A program made the translations under genes and the position numbers. A stretch of DNA of 36,675 bases from Flavicella sp964230805. Lineage in GTDB: Bacteria; Bacteroidota; Bacteroidia; Flavobacteriales; Flavobacteriaceae. Position 1 is the first letter of the stretch, and each line of letters opens with the position of its first letter. The notes under the pieces were generated by a model. That model was not told the DNA's origin. It did not search any database and saw only the letters and a list, made by a program, of their open reading frames with translations. Where the stretch lies: assembly GCA_964230805.1 (NCBI GenBank), contig CAXRIA010000024.1, positions 1-36,675 on the forward strand, given 5' to 3'. Below are positions 17,707 through 26,477 of the stretch, piece by piece.

Positions 17707-18163
17707 CCTCTGTGTTTACGGTTCCCATAACTTCTTCTGCCAAATCTGCAAAATCCAGAGCAGCCTCGTCAATGGCAATTTCATATTTGGCCTTGTCCCA
17801 AATTTCGATGATGTTCACAGAGGCAGACAACACAACCTCTTTTGTAATTCCCGAAAACGCAAGCAAATCTTTCGACACAAGAAGTCTTCCAGAAACATCC
17901 AAGTCTATCAACTTGACCCCAGCGGTAAACCTGCGAATAAAATCGTTGTTCTTTTTGACAAAGCGATTCAAACCATGTACCTGTTTCATCAATGCCTCCC
18001 ATTCTTTCATAGGGTACAATTCCAAACAAGGCTGAAATACGGATCTTTTCAAAACAAAACCATCCTGCAAAATTGGATCCAACTGTTTTTTCAAGGCAGC
18101 AGGCAGCATCATTCTGCCCTTGGCATCTGCTTTGCATTCGTATGTTCCTATCAGTCCGTTCAC
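17687..18163 (-). CDS. mraZ: Transcriptional regulator MraZ
   Basis: This is a small AbrB-like DNA-binding protein of 158 aa with two MraZ repeats. The first contains YECKADAKGRMMLPAALKKQ; the second contains LIDLDVSGRLLVSKDLLAFS. In several bacteria MraZ binds repeated TGGG-type boxes upstream of its own gene and controls the dcw cluster; matching boxes lie upstream here. The start codon is GTG. There is no in-frame ATG upstream, and the protein begins in the expected place. Confidence 0.96.
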   Translation of the reverse strand: MNGLIGTYECKADAKGRMMLPAALKKQLDPILQDGFVLKRSVFQPCLELYPMKEWEALMKQVHGLNRFVKKNNDFIRRFTAGVKLIDLDVSGRLLVSKDLLAFSGITKEVVLSASVNIIEIWDKAKYEIAIDEAALDFADLAEEVMGTVNTEDDGRIS

Positions 18164-18188
18164 GCTTGTACTATTTCACTCTGAAATT

Positions 18189-18196
18189 CAAAAATA
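18189..18196 (-). promoter_or_regulatory. -7 promoter element of mraZ and the dcw operon
   Basis: The minus strand reads TATTTTTG, a full match to TAnnTTTG, ending about 25 bp before the mraZ GTG. The expected -33 region overlaps the MraZ boxes, so a bound regulator would compete with RNA polymerase. Confidence 0.55.
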
Positions 18197-18207
18197 GTAA
18201 TTTTAAA

Positions 18208-18251
18208 CCACTTTTTCCCACAATTTACCACTTTGTTGATAAGTTTCCCGC
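18208..18251 (-). promoter_or_regulatory. Putative MraZ operator: GTGG boxes at 10-bp spacing
   Basis: On the minus strand GTGG occurs at 18228-18231, 18218-18221 and 18208-18211, exactly 10 bp apart, the middle box reading TGTGGGAAAA. A fourth, weaker box (GCGG, 18248-18251) lies 20 bp further up, in the same register. Known MraZ sites are TGGG-type boxes with 5-bp spacers, so one box per helical turn. Position over the promoter of mraZ fits autoregulation. Confidence 0.7.
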
Positions 18252-18355
18252 AAGCCCCTAAAAACCCTAGAATTCTCATTCTCTGTTGTTTAGTAATTGT
18301 TCTAAACATAGATTTATCAAAAATTTTGGAAAAGGTTTTTTTACAAAAAAAAGAT

Positions 18356-18363
18356 TACATTTG
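18356..18363 (+). promoter_or_regulatory. -7 promoter element of the hydrolase gene
   Basis: TACATTTG is a full match to TAnnTTTG, 27 bp before the ATG at 18391. Because it lies downstream of the frame's first Met (18286), it argues for the later start. It is divergent from the mraZ promoter. Confidence 0.5.
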
Positions 18364-18390
18364 TCAATTGTAAAAAAACTGATTTTTAAC

Positions 18391-19155
18391 ATGGTTGAAA
18401 ACCTAATTACGGAAGGAGAATTCACATACAAGGAAGGAGGCGAAGGGAAACCGATGATTCTTTTGCATGGACTCATGGGAACGGCAAGTATGTTTGACGA
18501 TGTCTTTACTTATTTTTGTGAAAACGGATACAAGGTATTGGTTCCTGAGCTACCTATTTACAGCTTGTCAATGCTCAAAACAAACGTAAAGCACTTCGCT
18601 CTATTCATCAAGAGATTTATCGACCATAAAAATCTAGACAATGCCATTCTTGTTGGTAATTCTTTGGGAGGTCATATTGCCTTGTACTTGGCCAAACACC
18701 ATCCTGAATTGGTGTATTCCTTGGTGCTTACAGGCAGCTCTGGTTTGTACGAAAATGCGATGGGAGACAGTTACCCAAAAAGAGGGGATAAAGAATACAT
18801 CCGCAAAAAAACAGAATCGGTATTTTACGATCCAAAACACGCCACTCCTGAAATGATTGACAATTTGTTCGAAATCGTAAATGACAGAGGTAGCGTATTG
18901 AGAATTCTGTCTCTTGCAAAAAGCGCCATCCGTCATAATATGGCCAATGATTTGCCTCACATGGATGTCCCAACGTGTTTGGTATGGGGAAAACAAGACA
19001 GCGTAACGCCACCCAATGTAGCCGAAGACTTTGACAAGTTGATGCCCAATTCAGAGCTTTTCTGGATTGACAAATGTGGCCATTCTCCGATGAAAGAACA
19101 TCCCGTGCAATTCAATGAAATTGTGCATGGTTGGTTCAAAAAGAACAATATATAA
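18391..19155 (+). CDS. Alpha/beta-fold hydrolase
   Basis: This 254-residue cytosolic hydrolase has a complete catalytic triad. The oxyanion region is LLHGLMGTASMF (24-35), the nucleophile elbow is VGNSLGGH with Ser91, the acid is Asp203 in VWGKQDSVTPP, and the base is His231 in DKCGHSPMKEHP. The substrate cannot be read from sequence; esterase and C-C hydrolase relatives are equally possible. The frame opens at 18286, but the 35 extra N-terminal residues are atypical and span the promoter element, so the ATG at 18391 is taken. The gene is divergent from mraZ and followed by a terminator before engB. Confidence 0.88.
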   Translation: MVENLITEGEFTYKEGGEGKPMILLHGLMGTASMFDDVFTYFCENGYKVLVPELPIYSLSMLKTNVKHFALFIKRFIDHKNLDNAILVGNSLGGHIALYLAKHHPELVYSLVLTGSSGLYENAMGDSYPKRGDKEYIRKKTESVFYDPKHATPEMIDNLFEIVNDRGSVLRILSLAKSAIRHNMANDLPHMDVPTCLVWGKQDSVTPPNVAEDFDKLMPNSELFWIDKCGHSPMKEHPVQFNEIVHGWFKKNNI

Positions 19156-19165
19156 CATTATTTTG

Positions 19166-19200
19166 CAGGGTTTAGAATTTTCTAAATCCTGTTTTATTTT
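19166..19200 (+). terminator. Intrinsic terminator after the hydrolase gene
   Basis: An 11-bp stem (CAGGGTTTAGA with TCTAAATCCTG, one G-T pair) closes a 4-nt ATTT loop and is followed by TTTTATTTT. It starts 10 bp after the hydrolase stop and ends 24 bp before engB, separating the two genes. Confidence 0.8.
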
Positions 19201-19224
19201 ACAAACTCTTTACGCTTAGAAACG

Positions 19225-19833
19225 ATGCTTATCAAATCTGCGGTTTTTGAAATTAGCAATTCCGATGTGGCCAAATGCCCAAAAGAGCGCATTCCTGAAT
19301 ACGCTTTTATTGGACGTTCCAATGTTGGTAAATCTTCTTTGATCAACATGCTTACCAATCATAAAAAATTGGCGAAAACATCGGGCACTCCTGGAAAAAC
19401 ACAACTTATCAATCATTTCAAAATAAACGACAACTGGTTTTTGGTCGATTTGCCGGGCTATGGTTATGCACGGGTTTCCAAAAAAACAAAAAGAACGTTT
19501 CAGTCTTTTATCAAAAATTACTTTTCTCAAAGAGAACAGCTTGTTTGCTCTTTTGTATTGATTGATTCTAGACACGAGCCGCAAAAAATAGACCTTGAAT
19601 TCATGGAATTTCTCGGCGTCAATCAAATCCCATTTTGCATTGTTTTTACCAAGTCAGATAAATTGACGCCTACTGTTTTGAAACGAAACATTGAAACCTA
19701 CAAGAAAAAATTACTCGACCATTCTTGGGAGGTGTTTCCTGATTATTTTGTAACCTCCTCTACTTCCAAAGAGGGCAGAGACGCACTTCTCAATTTTATT
19801 GACGACATCAATGTGAACCTTAAAAATTCTTAA
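19225..19833 (+). CDS. engB: Ribosome biogenesis GTPase EngB (YsxC/YihA)
   Basis: This small TRAFAC-class GTPase is needed for assembly of the large ribosomal subunit. The G1 loop is GRSNVGKSS (30-38), G2 lies around TSGTPGKTQ, G3 is DLPGYGYA, G4 is TKSDK and G5 is SSTSKEG. The length of 202 aa is normal. In Flavobacteriaceae it often lies close to mraZ, as here. Confidence 0.96.
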   Translation: MLIKSAVFEISNSDVAKCPKERIPEYAFIGRSNVGKSSLINMLTNHKKLAKTSGTPGKTQLINHFKINDNWFLVDLPGYGYARVSKKTKRTFQSFIKNYFSQREQLVCSFVLIDSRHEPQKIDLEFMEFLGVNQIPFCIVFTKSDKLTPTVLKRNIETYKKKLLDHSWEVFPDYFVTSSTSKEGRDALLNFIDDINVNLKNS

Positions 19834-19840
19834 TTTTTAT

Positions 19841-19930
19841 ATGGGGGCACTTTCCATTCGCAACACCATTTCCACACTACAGAAAGTAGCCAATGTCTCG
19901 TTGAAAAATCTAAAAAACAGCCACCTCTGA
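19841..19930 (+). CDS. Possible 29-residue ORF upstream of the pseudouridine synthase gene
   Basis: An ATG at 19841 opens a 29-codon frame whose stop TGA shares its last base with the ATG of the next gene (TGATG), an arrangement that would give translational coupling. The product is short and basic and matches nothing I recognise. It may equally be chance, or a decayed gene end. It fills most of the 96-bp gap between engB and the synthase. Confidence 0.25.
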   Translation: MGALSIRNTISTLQKVANVSLKNLKNSHL

Positions 19931-20619
19931 TGAAATCCACAGCTAAAAACCTCGACATTCTCTTTGAAGACAATCATCTCATTGTCGTCAACAAAAGAGT
20001 CGGTGATTTGGTACAAGGCGATAAAACGGGCGACCTTCCTTTGAGTGAGTTGTTAAAAGAGTACCTAAAAATAAAATACAACAAACCCGGAAATGTCTAT
20101 CTAGGTGTGGTACACCGTTTGGACCGGCCCACAACAGGGATTGTTCTTTTTGCAAAAACTTCAAAAGCGCTGGAAAGACTGAACAAAATGTTGCGCGAAA
20201 AAACCATTGACAAAACCTATTGGGCGGTTGTTAAAAACAAACCTGCAAAGGCAGCTGACACACTCACCCACTACCTCAAGAAAAACCCCAAAAACAACAA
20301 GGCGACTGTTTTTCATCAGGACGGAAAAGACAGAAAGAAAGCAACGCTTCATTACAAAACTGTCAAAAATCTTGACAATTACTATTTGCTAGAAATTGAT
20401 TTAGAAACAGGCAGGCATCATCAGATTCGTGCGCAATTAGGACACATCCATTGTCCAATCAAAGGAGATTTGAAATACGGTTTCAACCGCTCGAATAAAA
20501 ATGCGGGGATTCATCTTCATGCAAGAAGAATTGAGTTCACCCATCCCGTTTCCAAAGAATGGATCTCTATAGAAGCGCCTACACCAAAAGATCCTGTATG
20601 GGACGCTTGTCATTTGTAA
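19930..20619 (+). CDS. RluA-family RNA pseudouridine synthase
   Basis: This enzyme isomerises uridine to pseudouridine in rRNA or tRNA. The catalytic motif VVHRLDRPTTGIVLFAKT carries the essential Asp65. The later segments TGRHHQIRAQLGHI and KGDLKYG are also family signatures. At 229 aa it has no N-terminal S4 domain, as in the shorter RluA/YqcB/RsuA-like members, so the target base cannot be assigned. It is followed by a terminator shared with ilvC on the opposite strand. Confidence 0.93.
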   Translation: MKSTAKNLDILFEDNHLIVVNKRVGDLVQGDKTGDLPLSELLKEYLKIKYNKPGNVYLGVVHRLDRPTTGIVLFAKTSKALERLNKMLREKTIDKTYWAVVKNKPAKAADTLTHYLKKNPKNNKATVFHQDGKDRKKATLHYKTVKNLDNYYLLEIDLETGRHHQIRAQLGHIHCPIKGDLKYGFNRSNKNAGIHLHARRIEFTHPVSKEWISIEAPTPKDPVWDACHL

Positions 20620-20680
20620 GCGGGAATACCGCTTCAAAAAACAAAGCCCAATTCGGCTCATTTTTCAAATTAAAAAACAT

Positions 20681-20714
20681 AAAAAAGCCCGATCACTAAG
20701 GATCGGGCTTTTTT
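20681..20714. terminator. Bidirectional terminator between rluA-type gene and ilvC
   Basis: A perfect 14-bp inverted repeat (AAAAAAGCCCGATC with GATCGGGCTTTTTT) around a 6-nt loop lies between two convergent genes. T runs follow on either strand, so it can end both the plus-strand synthase transcript and the minus-strand ilv operon. Confidence 0.92.
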
Positions 20715-20732
20715 ATATTCTATCGTACTTTG

Positions 20733-22205
20733 TTATACGATTTTTTTCATCGCTGTCATGGATTCTCTCAAGTACTCTCCGATTTCTTCTACCGGATGGT
20801 TTCTGATTTCTGCATTGATTTCAATCAATTCTTTGTTATCCACACCGTTATCTCCATCACTGAAAGGACGTCCTACTAGATTGCTTGGCGCATTTTTCAC
20901 GTAATCTGCAATCAATGGTTTACAAGCATGATCAAACAAGTAACATCCGTACTCAGCCGTATCCGAAATCACTCGGTTCATTTCGAACAATTTCTTTCTT
21001 GCAATGGTGTTGGCAATCAATGGTGTTTCGTGCAAAGACTCGTAATAAGCGGACTCATCAATAATTCCAGAATCCGTCATCGCTTCAAAAGCCAATTCCA
21101 CTCCTGCTTTTACCATGGCAACCATCAACACTCCGTTATCGTAAAACTCTTGTTCCGCAATTTCTACATCGCCTGCTGGTGTTTTTTCAAAGTTTGTTTC
21201 TGCTGTAGCCGCTCTCCAAGTCAACAAGTTTACATCGTCATTGGCCCAGTCTTCCATCATGGTTTTTGAGAAGTGTCCAGAAATAATGTCATCCATGTGC
21301 TTTTGAAACAACGGACGCATAATGTCTTTCAATTCTTCCGATACTTTGAAGGCCGCAATTTTTGCTGGATTTGACAATCTGTCCATCATATTGGTAATTC
21401 CTCCGTGCTTCAATCCTTCGGTAATGGTTTCCCATCCGTACTGAATCAATTTGGAAGCGTATCCAGCATCAACCCCTTCTGCTACCATTTTGTCAAAACA
21501 CAAAATAGATCCTGTTTGCAACAATCCACAAAGAATGGTTTGTTCTCCCATCAAATCTGATTTTACTTCCGCTACGAATGAAGAACGCAATACTCCTGCT
21601 GTATGTCCTCCTGTTCCTACGGCATAGGCTTTTGCGTAATCCCATCCTTTTCCTTCAGGGTCATTTTCAGGGTGTACCGCAATCAATGTAGGGACTCCAA
21701 ATCCTCTTTTGAATTCTTCTCTTACCTCAGAACCCGGTGATTTTGGCGCCACCATAATTACGGTGATGTCCTTTCTCACTTGCATTCCTTCTTCCACAAT
21801 GTTAAATCCGTGCGAATAAGACAAGGTGGCTCCTTTTTTCATCAATGGCATGACAGCAGTTACCACAGCCGTGTGCTGCTTGTCAGGAGTTAAATTGATC
21901 AACAAATCTGCTGTTGGAATCATTTCTTGGTAATTCCCTACCGCAAAACCGTTTTCACTTGCGTTTACAAAAGATTGTCTTTTTTCAGCAATCGCTGCAT
22001 CTCTCAAGGTGTAAGATACATCCAACCCTGAATCTCTCATGTTCAAGCCTTGGTTCAATCCTTGTGCTCCACATCCAATTATAACTATTTTTTTACCTTT
22101 CAATGCTGCTACACCTCCGTCAAATTCTGACCTGTCCATGAATTCGCATTGTCCCAATTGTTCCAATTGTTCACGTAAAGAAAGTGTGTTAAAATAATTT
22201 GCCAT
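20733..22205 (-). CDS. ilvC: Ketol-acid reductoisomerase IlvC (class II, long form)
   Basis: IlvC uses NADPH and Mg2+ to convert acetolactate or acetohydroxybutyrate to the dihydroxy acids of the valine and isoleucine pathways. The Rossmann motif is IGCGAQGLNQGLNMRDSG (about 38-55). The length of 490 aa and the duplicated C-terminal knotted domain identify the long class II form found in enterobacteria, Bacteroidota and plants. It is the last gene of the ilv operon, 158 bp after ilvN, with its own promoter-like element in that gap. Confidence 0.97.
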   Translation of the reverse strand: MANYFNTLSLREQLEQLGQCEFMDRSEFDGGVAALKGKKIVIIGCGAQGLNQGLNMRDSGLDVSYTLRDAAIAEKRQSFVNASENGFAVGNYQEMIPTADLLINLTPDKQHTAVVTAVMPLMKKGATLSYSHGFNIVEEGMQVRKDITVIMVAPKSPGSEVREEFKRGFGVPTLIAVHPENDPEGKGWDYAKAYAVGTGGHTAGVLRSSFVAEVKSDLMGEQTILCGLLQTGSILCFDKMVAEGVDAGYASKLIQYGWETITEGLKHGGITNMMDRLSNPAKIAAFKVSEELKDIMRPLFQKHMDDIISGHFSKTMMEDWANDDVNLLTWRAATAETNFEKTPAGDVEIAEQEFYDNGVLMVAMVKAGVELAFEAMTDSGIIDESAYYESLHETPLIANTIARKKLFEMNRVISDTAEYGCYLFDHACKPLIADYVKNAPSNLVGRPFSDGDNGVDNKELIEINAEIRNHPVEEIGEYLRESMTAMKKIV

Positions 22206-22307
22206 TTTTTCTGTTGTTTGTTAAATTATATCAAATTCAAAAAATTGAATGAAAGAAGTCTTTTGCTCCCCAAACCAATTTTTCATTCGTTTGTTTTATT
22301 TCGTGTG

Positions 22308-22315
22308 CAAAAGTA
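22308..22315 (-). promoter_or_regulatory. Possible internal promoter for ilvC
   Basis: The minus strand reads TACTTTTG followed by CAC, a full TAnnTTTG match, about 100 bp before the ilvC ATG in an otherwise noncoding gap. No good -33 TTG is visible. It could give ilvC expression independent of the attenuated upstream promoter. Confidence 0.45.
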
Positions 22316-22363
22316 TAAAATCCTTTGCTTATATCTTAATTTTCTCGAAATTAAAAACTTATT

Positions 22364-22882
22364 CTATTTCAGTTTTTCCAACAGGCTTGAAATATTCATC
22401 TCTGTTTTCGAAATGGAAATTCTACCGGAGCGCACAAACTGCATAATGCCATAAGGTTCCAACTGGTCGTACAACTCTTCGGTATCTTTTCTTCTTCCTG
22501 TTTTTTCTATCACAAAAAACTCTGGGTCTACCGTGACAATATTGGCACTGCTATTTTTGATGACATTCTGAATTTCTCTTTGCTCGAACAACAGGCTAGA
22601 AGCCATTTTGTACAAGGCCGTTTCGTGAAATATAATTTCATCATCTGTATGATAGTAGGCTTTGATCACCTCAATCTGTTTTTCTATTTGACCTACCAAT
22701 TTTTTTACGGCGAGTTCTTTCATTCTCGCTACGATTGTAAACCGGTGTACATTTTCTATTTCTGAACGAGACACATTCAAACTTTCAATATTGATATGTC
22801 TTTTCAAAAAGATGGTCGCAATTCTATTCAACAACCCTGGGTTGTTTTCAGTATATACAGATATGGTAAATAATTCTTCCAT
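22364..22882 (-). CDS. ilvN: Acetolactate synthase small (regulatory) subunit
   Basis: This is the regulatory subunit that binds valine and modulates the catalytic subunit encoded just upstream. The N-terminal ACT domain reads ISVYTENNPGLLNRIATIFL then RHINIESLNVSRSE, with the Asn-Pro-Gly-Leu turn that forms the effector pocket. A second ACT-like C-terminal domain follows. The length of 172 aa matches the IlvH/IlvN group of about 160-170 aa. Confidence 0.94.
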   Translation of the reverse strand: MEELFTISVYTENNPGLLNRIATIFLKRHINIESLNVSRSEIENVHRFTIVARMKELAVKKLVGQIEKQIEVIKAYYHTDDEIIFHETALYKMASSLLFEQREIQNVIKNSSANIVTVDPEFFVIEKTGRRKDTEELYDQLEPYGIMQFVRSGRISISKTEMNISSLLEKLK

Positions 22883-22969
22883 TTTAATATTTGTTTACTT
22901 GTTGAATGGTTTGTTGTCAAGACTTTTTTGAAAGCTCCCAACACAAACACGCATTTCTCGCAACTAAAA

Positions 22970-24685
22970 TTAGCTCAACCTAACTTCAGACACACAGGCT
23001 CCTGTTGGCACCATCGGGAAAACATTGTCTTCTTTTTCAATCATTACTTCTAAGAAGTACGATTGATCAGAGGCAATCATTTCTTTCACAGCTCCGGCCA
23101 AATCTTCTCTTTTTGATACTTTTTTCGCTTGGATATCGTAGGCTTCTGCCAACTTGATAAAATCTGGATTCACCATCGTGGTAGAAGCGTATCTCTTGTC
23201 AAAAAACAGTTGTTGCCATTGACGTACCATTCCCAGATACTCGTTGTTCAATACTACGATTTTCACGGCAACGCCTGTTTGTAGTATGGTTCCCAGTTCT
23301 TGGCAGGTCATTTGGTATCCTCCGTCTCCGATATAAGCGACAACCTCTCGTTTGGGAGCCCCCATTTTGGCACCGATGGCTGCAGGCAAGGCAAAGCCCA
23401 TAGTACCCAAACCACCCGAAGTTACATTGGATCTTGTCTTGGTGAAATCGGCGTATCTTACGGTAAACATCTGGTGTTGTCCTACGTCAGAAACGATGAT
23501 TGCATCTCCCTGGGTTTCTTTGTTTACTTGATTGATTACTTCTCCCATGGTCAACCCTTCTTTTGTTGGTTTTAACTGTGGGTCAATCACGGCTTCTACT
23601 TCTGTTTCCCAGTGTTTTTTAAATTCGTTGTGCCAGGCATCGTGGTTGTTCTCATTGATGAATGGCAATATTTTGCTCAGTGTGTCTTTGGCATCTCCCA
23701 ACACCGCTACGGTCGATTTTACATTTTTATCCACTTCGGCAGGGTCGATTTCAAAATGCACCACTTTTGCTTGCTTTGCATAGGTATTTAAATTTCCTGT
23801 CACACGGTCGTCAAAACGCATTCCAATGGCAATCAATACATCGCATTCGTTGGTCAATTTATTGGGTCCATAATGTCCGTGCATTCCTACCATTCCCACA
23901 TTCAAATAGTGCTCTGTGGGCAAGGCTGACAATCCTAAAACCGTCCAAGCTGAAGGGATTCCTGCTTTTTCAATCAAGGCTTTGAATTCTGCTTCGGCTT
24001 CTCCTAAAATAACGCCTTGACCGAAAACGATAAAGGGTTTTTTGGCAGCATTGATCAATTCAGCGGCCGCTTTTAATTGTTCTGTGTTTGTTTTTGGAAC
24101 GGGTTTGTAACTTCGAACTGCGGTACATTTTTCATAGGCATAATCCAGTTCTCCCAGTTGTGCATCCTTGGTAATATCAATCAATACAGGTCCTGGCCTT
24201 CCCGATTTGGCAATGTAAAAAGCTTTTGCAATGGCTGCTGGAATGTCTTCGGATTTGGTGACTTGGATGTTCCATTTGGTTACCGGTGCCGAAATACTGA
24301 TCACATCGGTTTCCTGAAAGGCATCGGTTCCCAAAAGATGCGAAGCCACTTGCCCTGTGATACACACCAAGGGCGTGGAGTCAATTTGCGCATCGGCAAT
24401 ACCGGTGATCAAATTGGTCGCTCCGGGTCCAGAGGTTGCCAAACAGACACCTACTTTTCCCGAGACTCTTGCAAATCCTTGTGCCGCATGAATGGCTCCT
24501 TGTTCATGACGGGTCAACACATGTTGTAATTTATCTTGGTATTTGTACAATTCATCGTAGATCGGCATGATGGCTCCTCCCGGATATCCATAGGCCAAAT
24601 CTGCACCTTCTCTTAAAAGAGATCTCACCACAGCTTCTGCTCCTGAGATTCTTTCTGTTGGGTTTGTCTTTGTTGAATTTTCCAT
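22970..24685 (-). CDS. ilvB: Acetolactate synthase large (catalytic) subunit
   Basis: This thiamine-diphosphate enzyme condenses two pyruvates, or pyruvate and 2-oxobutyrate, the first common step of branched-chain amino acid synthesis. The N-terminal part has YGYPGGAIMPIYDEL and the catalytic Glu in LTRHEQGAIHAAQGFAR. The C-terminal ThDP/Mg2+ motif is GDGGYQMTCQELGTI ending in LNNEYLGMVRQWQ. The frame can be read from a TTG at 24691, but the ATG at 24685 gives the normal start (MENSTKTNPTERISG, 571 aa). It lies about 54 bp after ilvD. Confidence 0.97.
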   Translation of the reverse strand: MENSTKTNPTERISGAEAVVRSLLREGADLAYGYPGGAIMPIYDELYKYQDKLQHVLTRHEQGAIHAAQGFARVSGKVGVCLATSGPGATNLITGIADAQIDSTPLVCITGQVASHLLGTDAFQETDVISISAPVTKWNIQVTKSEDIPAAIAKAFYIAKSGRPGPVLIDITKDAQLGELDYAYEKCTAVRSYKPVPKTNTEQLKAAAELINAAKKPFIVFGQGVILGEAEAEFKALIEKAGIPSAWTVLGLSALPTEHYLNVGMVGMHGHYGPNKLTNECDVLIAIGMRFDDRVTGNLNTYAKQAKVVHFEIDPAEVDKNVKSTVAVLGDAKDTLSKILPFINENNHDAWHNEFKKHWETEVEAVIDPQLKPTKEGLTMGEVINQVNKETQGDAIIVSDVGQHQMFTVRYADFTKTRSNVTSGGLGTMGFALPAAIGAKMGAPKREVVAYIGDGGYQMTCQELGTILQTGVAVKIVVLNNEYLGMVRQWQQLFFDKRYASTTMVNPDFIKLAEAYDIQAKKVSKREDLAGAVKEMIASDQSYFLEVMIEKEDNVFPMVPTGACVSEVRLS

Positions 24686-24739
24686 ATTCAAAATTATTTG
24701 TGCTATCTCAATGGGAGACAGTAGGGGTTTTCATTTCTA

Positions 24740-26419
24740 TTAATACTTATCCGTAACACAGCCTTCCGATGCCGATGCCACCGATTTCGCGTATTTGAAC
24801 AAAATTCCTTTGTTGTGTTTCAAAGCTGGTGTTTGCCATTTGGCTTTGCGTTCTGCGATTTCTTCTTCGGAAACTTGCAAGGTAATGGAATTGTCTTCGG
24901 CACTGATGGAGATGGTGTCTCCTGTTTCTACCAATCCGATCAATCCTCCTGTTTGTGCTTCGGGTGTGATATGCCCTACCACAAATCCATGGGTTCCTCC
25001 TGAAAAACGACCGTCTGTAATCAGGGCTACTGATTTTCCTAATCCGGCTCCCATAATCAAAGACGTCGGTTTTAACATTTCTGGCATTCCTGGCCCTCCT
25101 TTCGGTCCTACATAACGAATGACCACAACATCGCCTCTTTCTACTTCTCCGTTCGAAATTCCTGTATTTGCGGCTTGTTCACCATCGTAAACGACTGCTT
25201 TTCCTTCAAATTTCAGTCCTTCGTTTCCTGAAATCTTGGCCACAGCTCCTTCTTCTGCGAGGTTTCCGTACAAAATTTGCAAATTCCCCGACGATTTCAA
25301 AGCTTTGTCTGTTGGGAAAACAACGTCTTGTTCTTCAAATTCCATCGCTTCTACTTCTGCCAAGTTCTCTGCCAATGTTTTTCCTGTCACGGTCATACAG
25401 TCTCCGTGTAAAAATCCTTTCTCCAACAGATATTTCATAATGGCGGGCGTTCCTCCGATACTGTGCACATCTTCCATCAAGTATTTTCCGGAAGGTTTGA
25501 GGTCGGCAATCAAAGGGGTTCTGTCTGAAACTCTTTGAAAATCTTCTAAGGTAAATTCCACGTCTGCTGCATAGGCTATGGCCAAATAATGCAAGACTGC
25601 GTTGGTAGAGCCTCCTAGGGCATTGACCAAGGCCACGGCGTTTTCTATGGATTTTTTGGTCACAATGTCTTTGGGTGTCAAATCCAATTCCAACAAATTT
25701 TTCATTGCCAAGGCCGTGCGTTCTGCCTCTGATAATTTGTTTGGGTTTTCTGCAGGAATGGAAGAATTGTACGGCAAGGCCATTCCCATACACTCAATCG
25801 AAGAGGCCATGGTATTGGCTGTGTACATTCCGCCACAGGCTCCGGCTCCTGGAATGGCGGCTTTGATAATTTCGCGGTATTCTTTGTCGTCAATTTCGCC
25901 GGCTACTTTTTGCCCAAGTGCTTCAAAAGCAGAAACAATGTTCAACTTTCTTCCTTTGTATTTTCCGGACGCAATGGTTCCTCCATACACCATCAAGGAA
26001 GGACGGTTCAAACGCAACATGGCAATGATGGCTCCTGGCATGTTTTTGTCACAACCAACCACACCTACCAAGCCGTCATAGCTTTGTGCATTGACTACCG
26101 TTTCCATAGAATCTGCAATGATATCGCGGGACGCCAAGGAATAATTCATTCCTGAGGTTCCCATAGAAATTCCATCACTCACTCCAATTGTGTTAAAAAC
26201 CAGTCCCACTGAGCCTGATTTGTTGGCTTCTTTTTTGATCTCCGCAGCCAAATTGTTCAAGTGCATGTTACACGGGTTTCCATCATAACCGGTGCTTGCA
26301 ATTCCAATTTGGGGTTTGTTCATATCTTCATCGTTCAACCCTACGGCGTACAACATCGCTTGCGATGCGGGTTGGGACTCGTCTTGTGTCAGTCTTCTAC
26401 TGTGCTTGTTTAATGCCAT
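24740..26419 (-). CDS. ilvD: Dihydroxy-acid dehydratase IlvD
   Basis: This Fe-S enzyme dehydrates the dihydroxy acids to the keto acids of valine and isoleucine. All three cluster-binding cysteines are present: Cys50 (GNPCNMH), Cys123 (GCDKNMPG) and Cys195 (GACGGMYTANTM). The C-terminal DGRFSGGTHGFVVGHI motif is also typical. The length of 559 aa is normal. It is the first structural gene of the operon and sits about 190 bp behind an attenuator terminator. Confidence 0.97.
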   Translation of the reverse strand: MALNKHSRRLTQDESQPASQAMLYAVGLNDEDMNKPQIGIASTGYDGNPCNMHLNNLAAEIKKEANKSGSVGLVFNTIGVSDGISMGTSGMNYSLASRDIIADSMETVVNAQSYDGLVGVVGCDKNMPGAIIAMLRLNRPSLMVYGGTIASGKYKGRKLNIVSAFEALGQKVAGEIDDKEYREIIKAAIPGAGACGGMYTANTMASSIECMGMALPYNSSIPAENPNKLSEAERTALAMKNLLELDLTPKDIVTKKSIENAVALVNALGGSTNAVLHYLAIAYAADVEFTLEDFQRVSDRTPLIADLKPSGKYLMEDVHSIGGTPAIMKYLLEKGFLHGDCMTVTGKTLAENLAEVEAMEFEEQDVVFPTDKALKSSGNLQILYGNLAEEGAVAKISGNEGLKFEGKAVVYDGEQAANTGISNGEVERGDVVVIRYVGPKGGPGMPEMLKPTSLIMGAGLGKSVALITDGRFSGGTHGFVVGHITPEAQTGGLIGLVETGDTISISAEDNSITLQVSEEEIAERKAKWQTPALKHNKGILFKYAKSVASASEGCVTDKY

Positions 26420-26477
26420 TTTTTATTCCTTTTTTGTGTACGATCGCTGTTTGTTTTATCGAAAATATATCGCTTAG

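Noticed and set aside
25335..26081. Long frames overlapping ilvD on both strands (150-160 codons)
   Set aside because: They are shadows of ilvD, whose product is complete with all three cluster cysteines.
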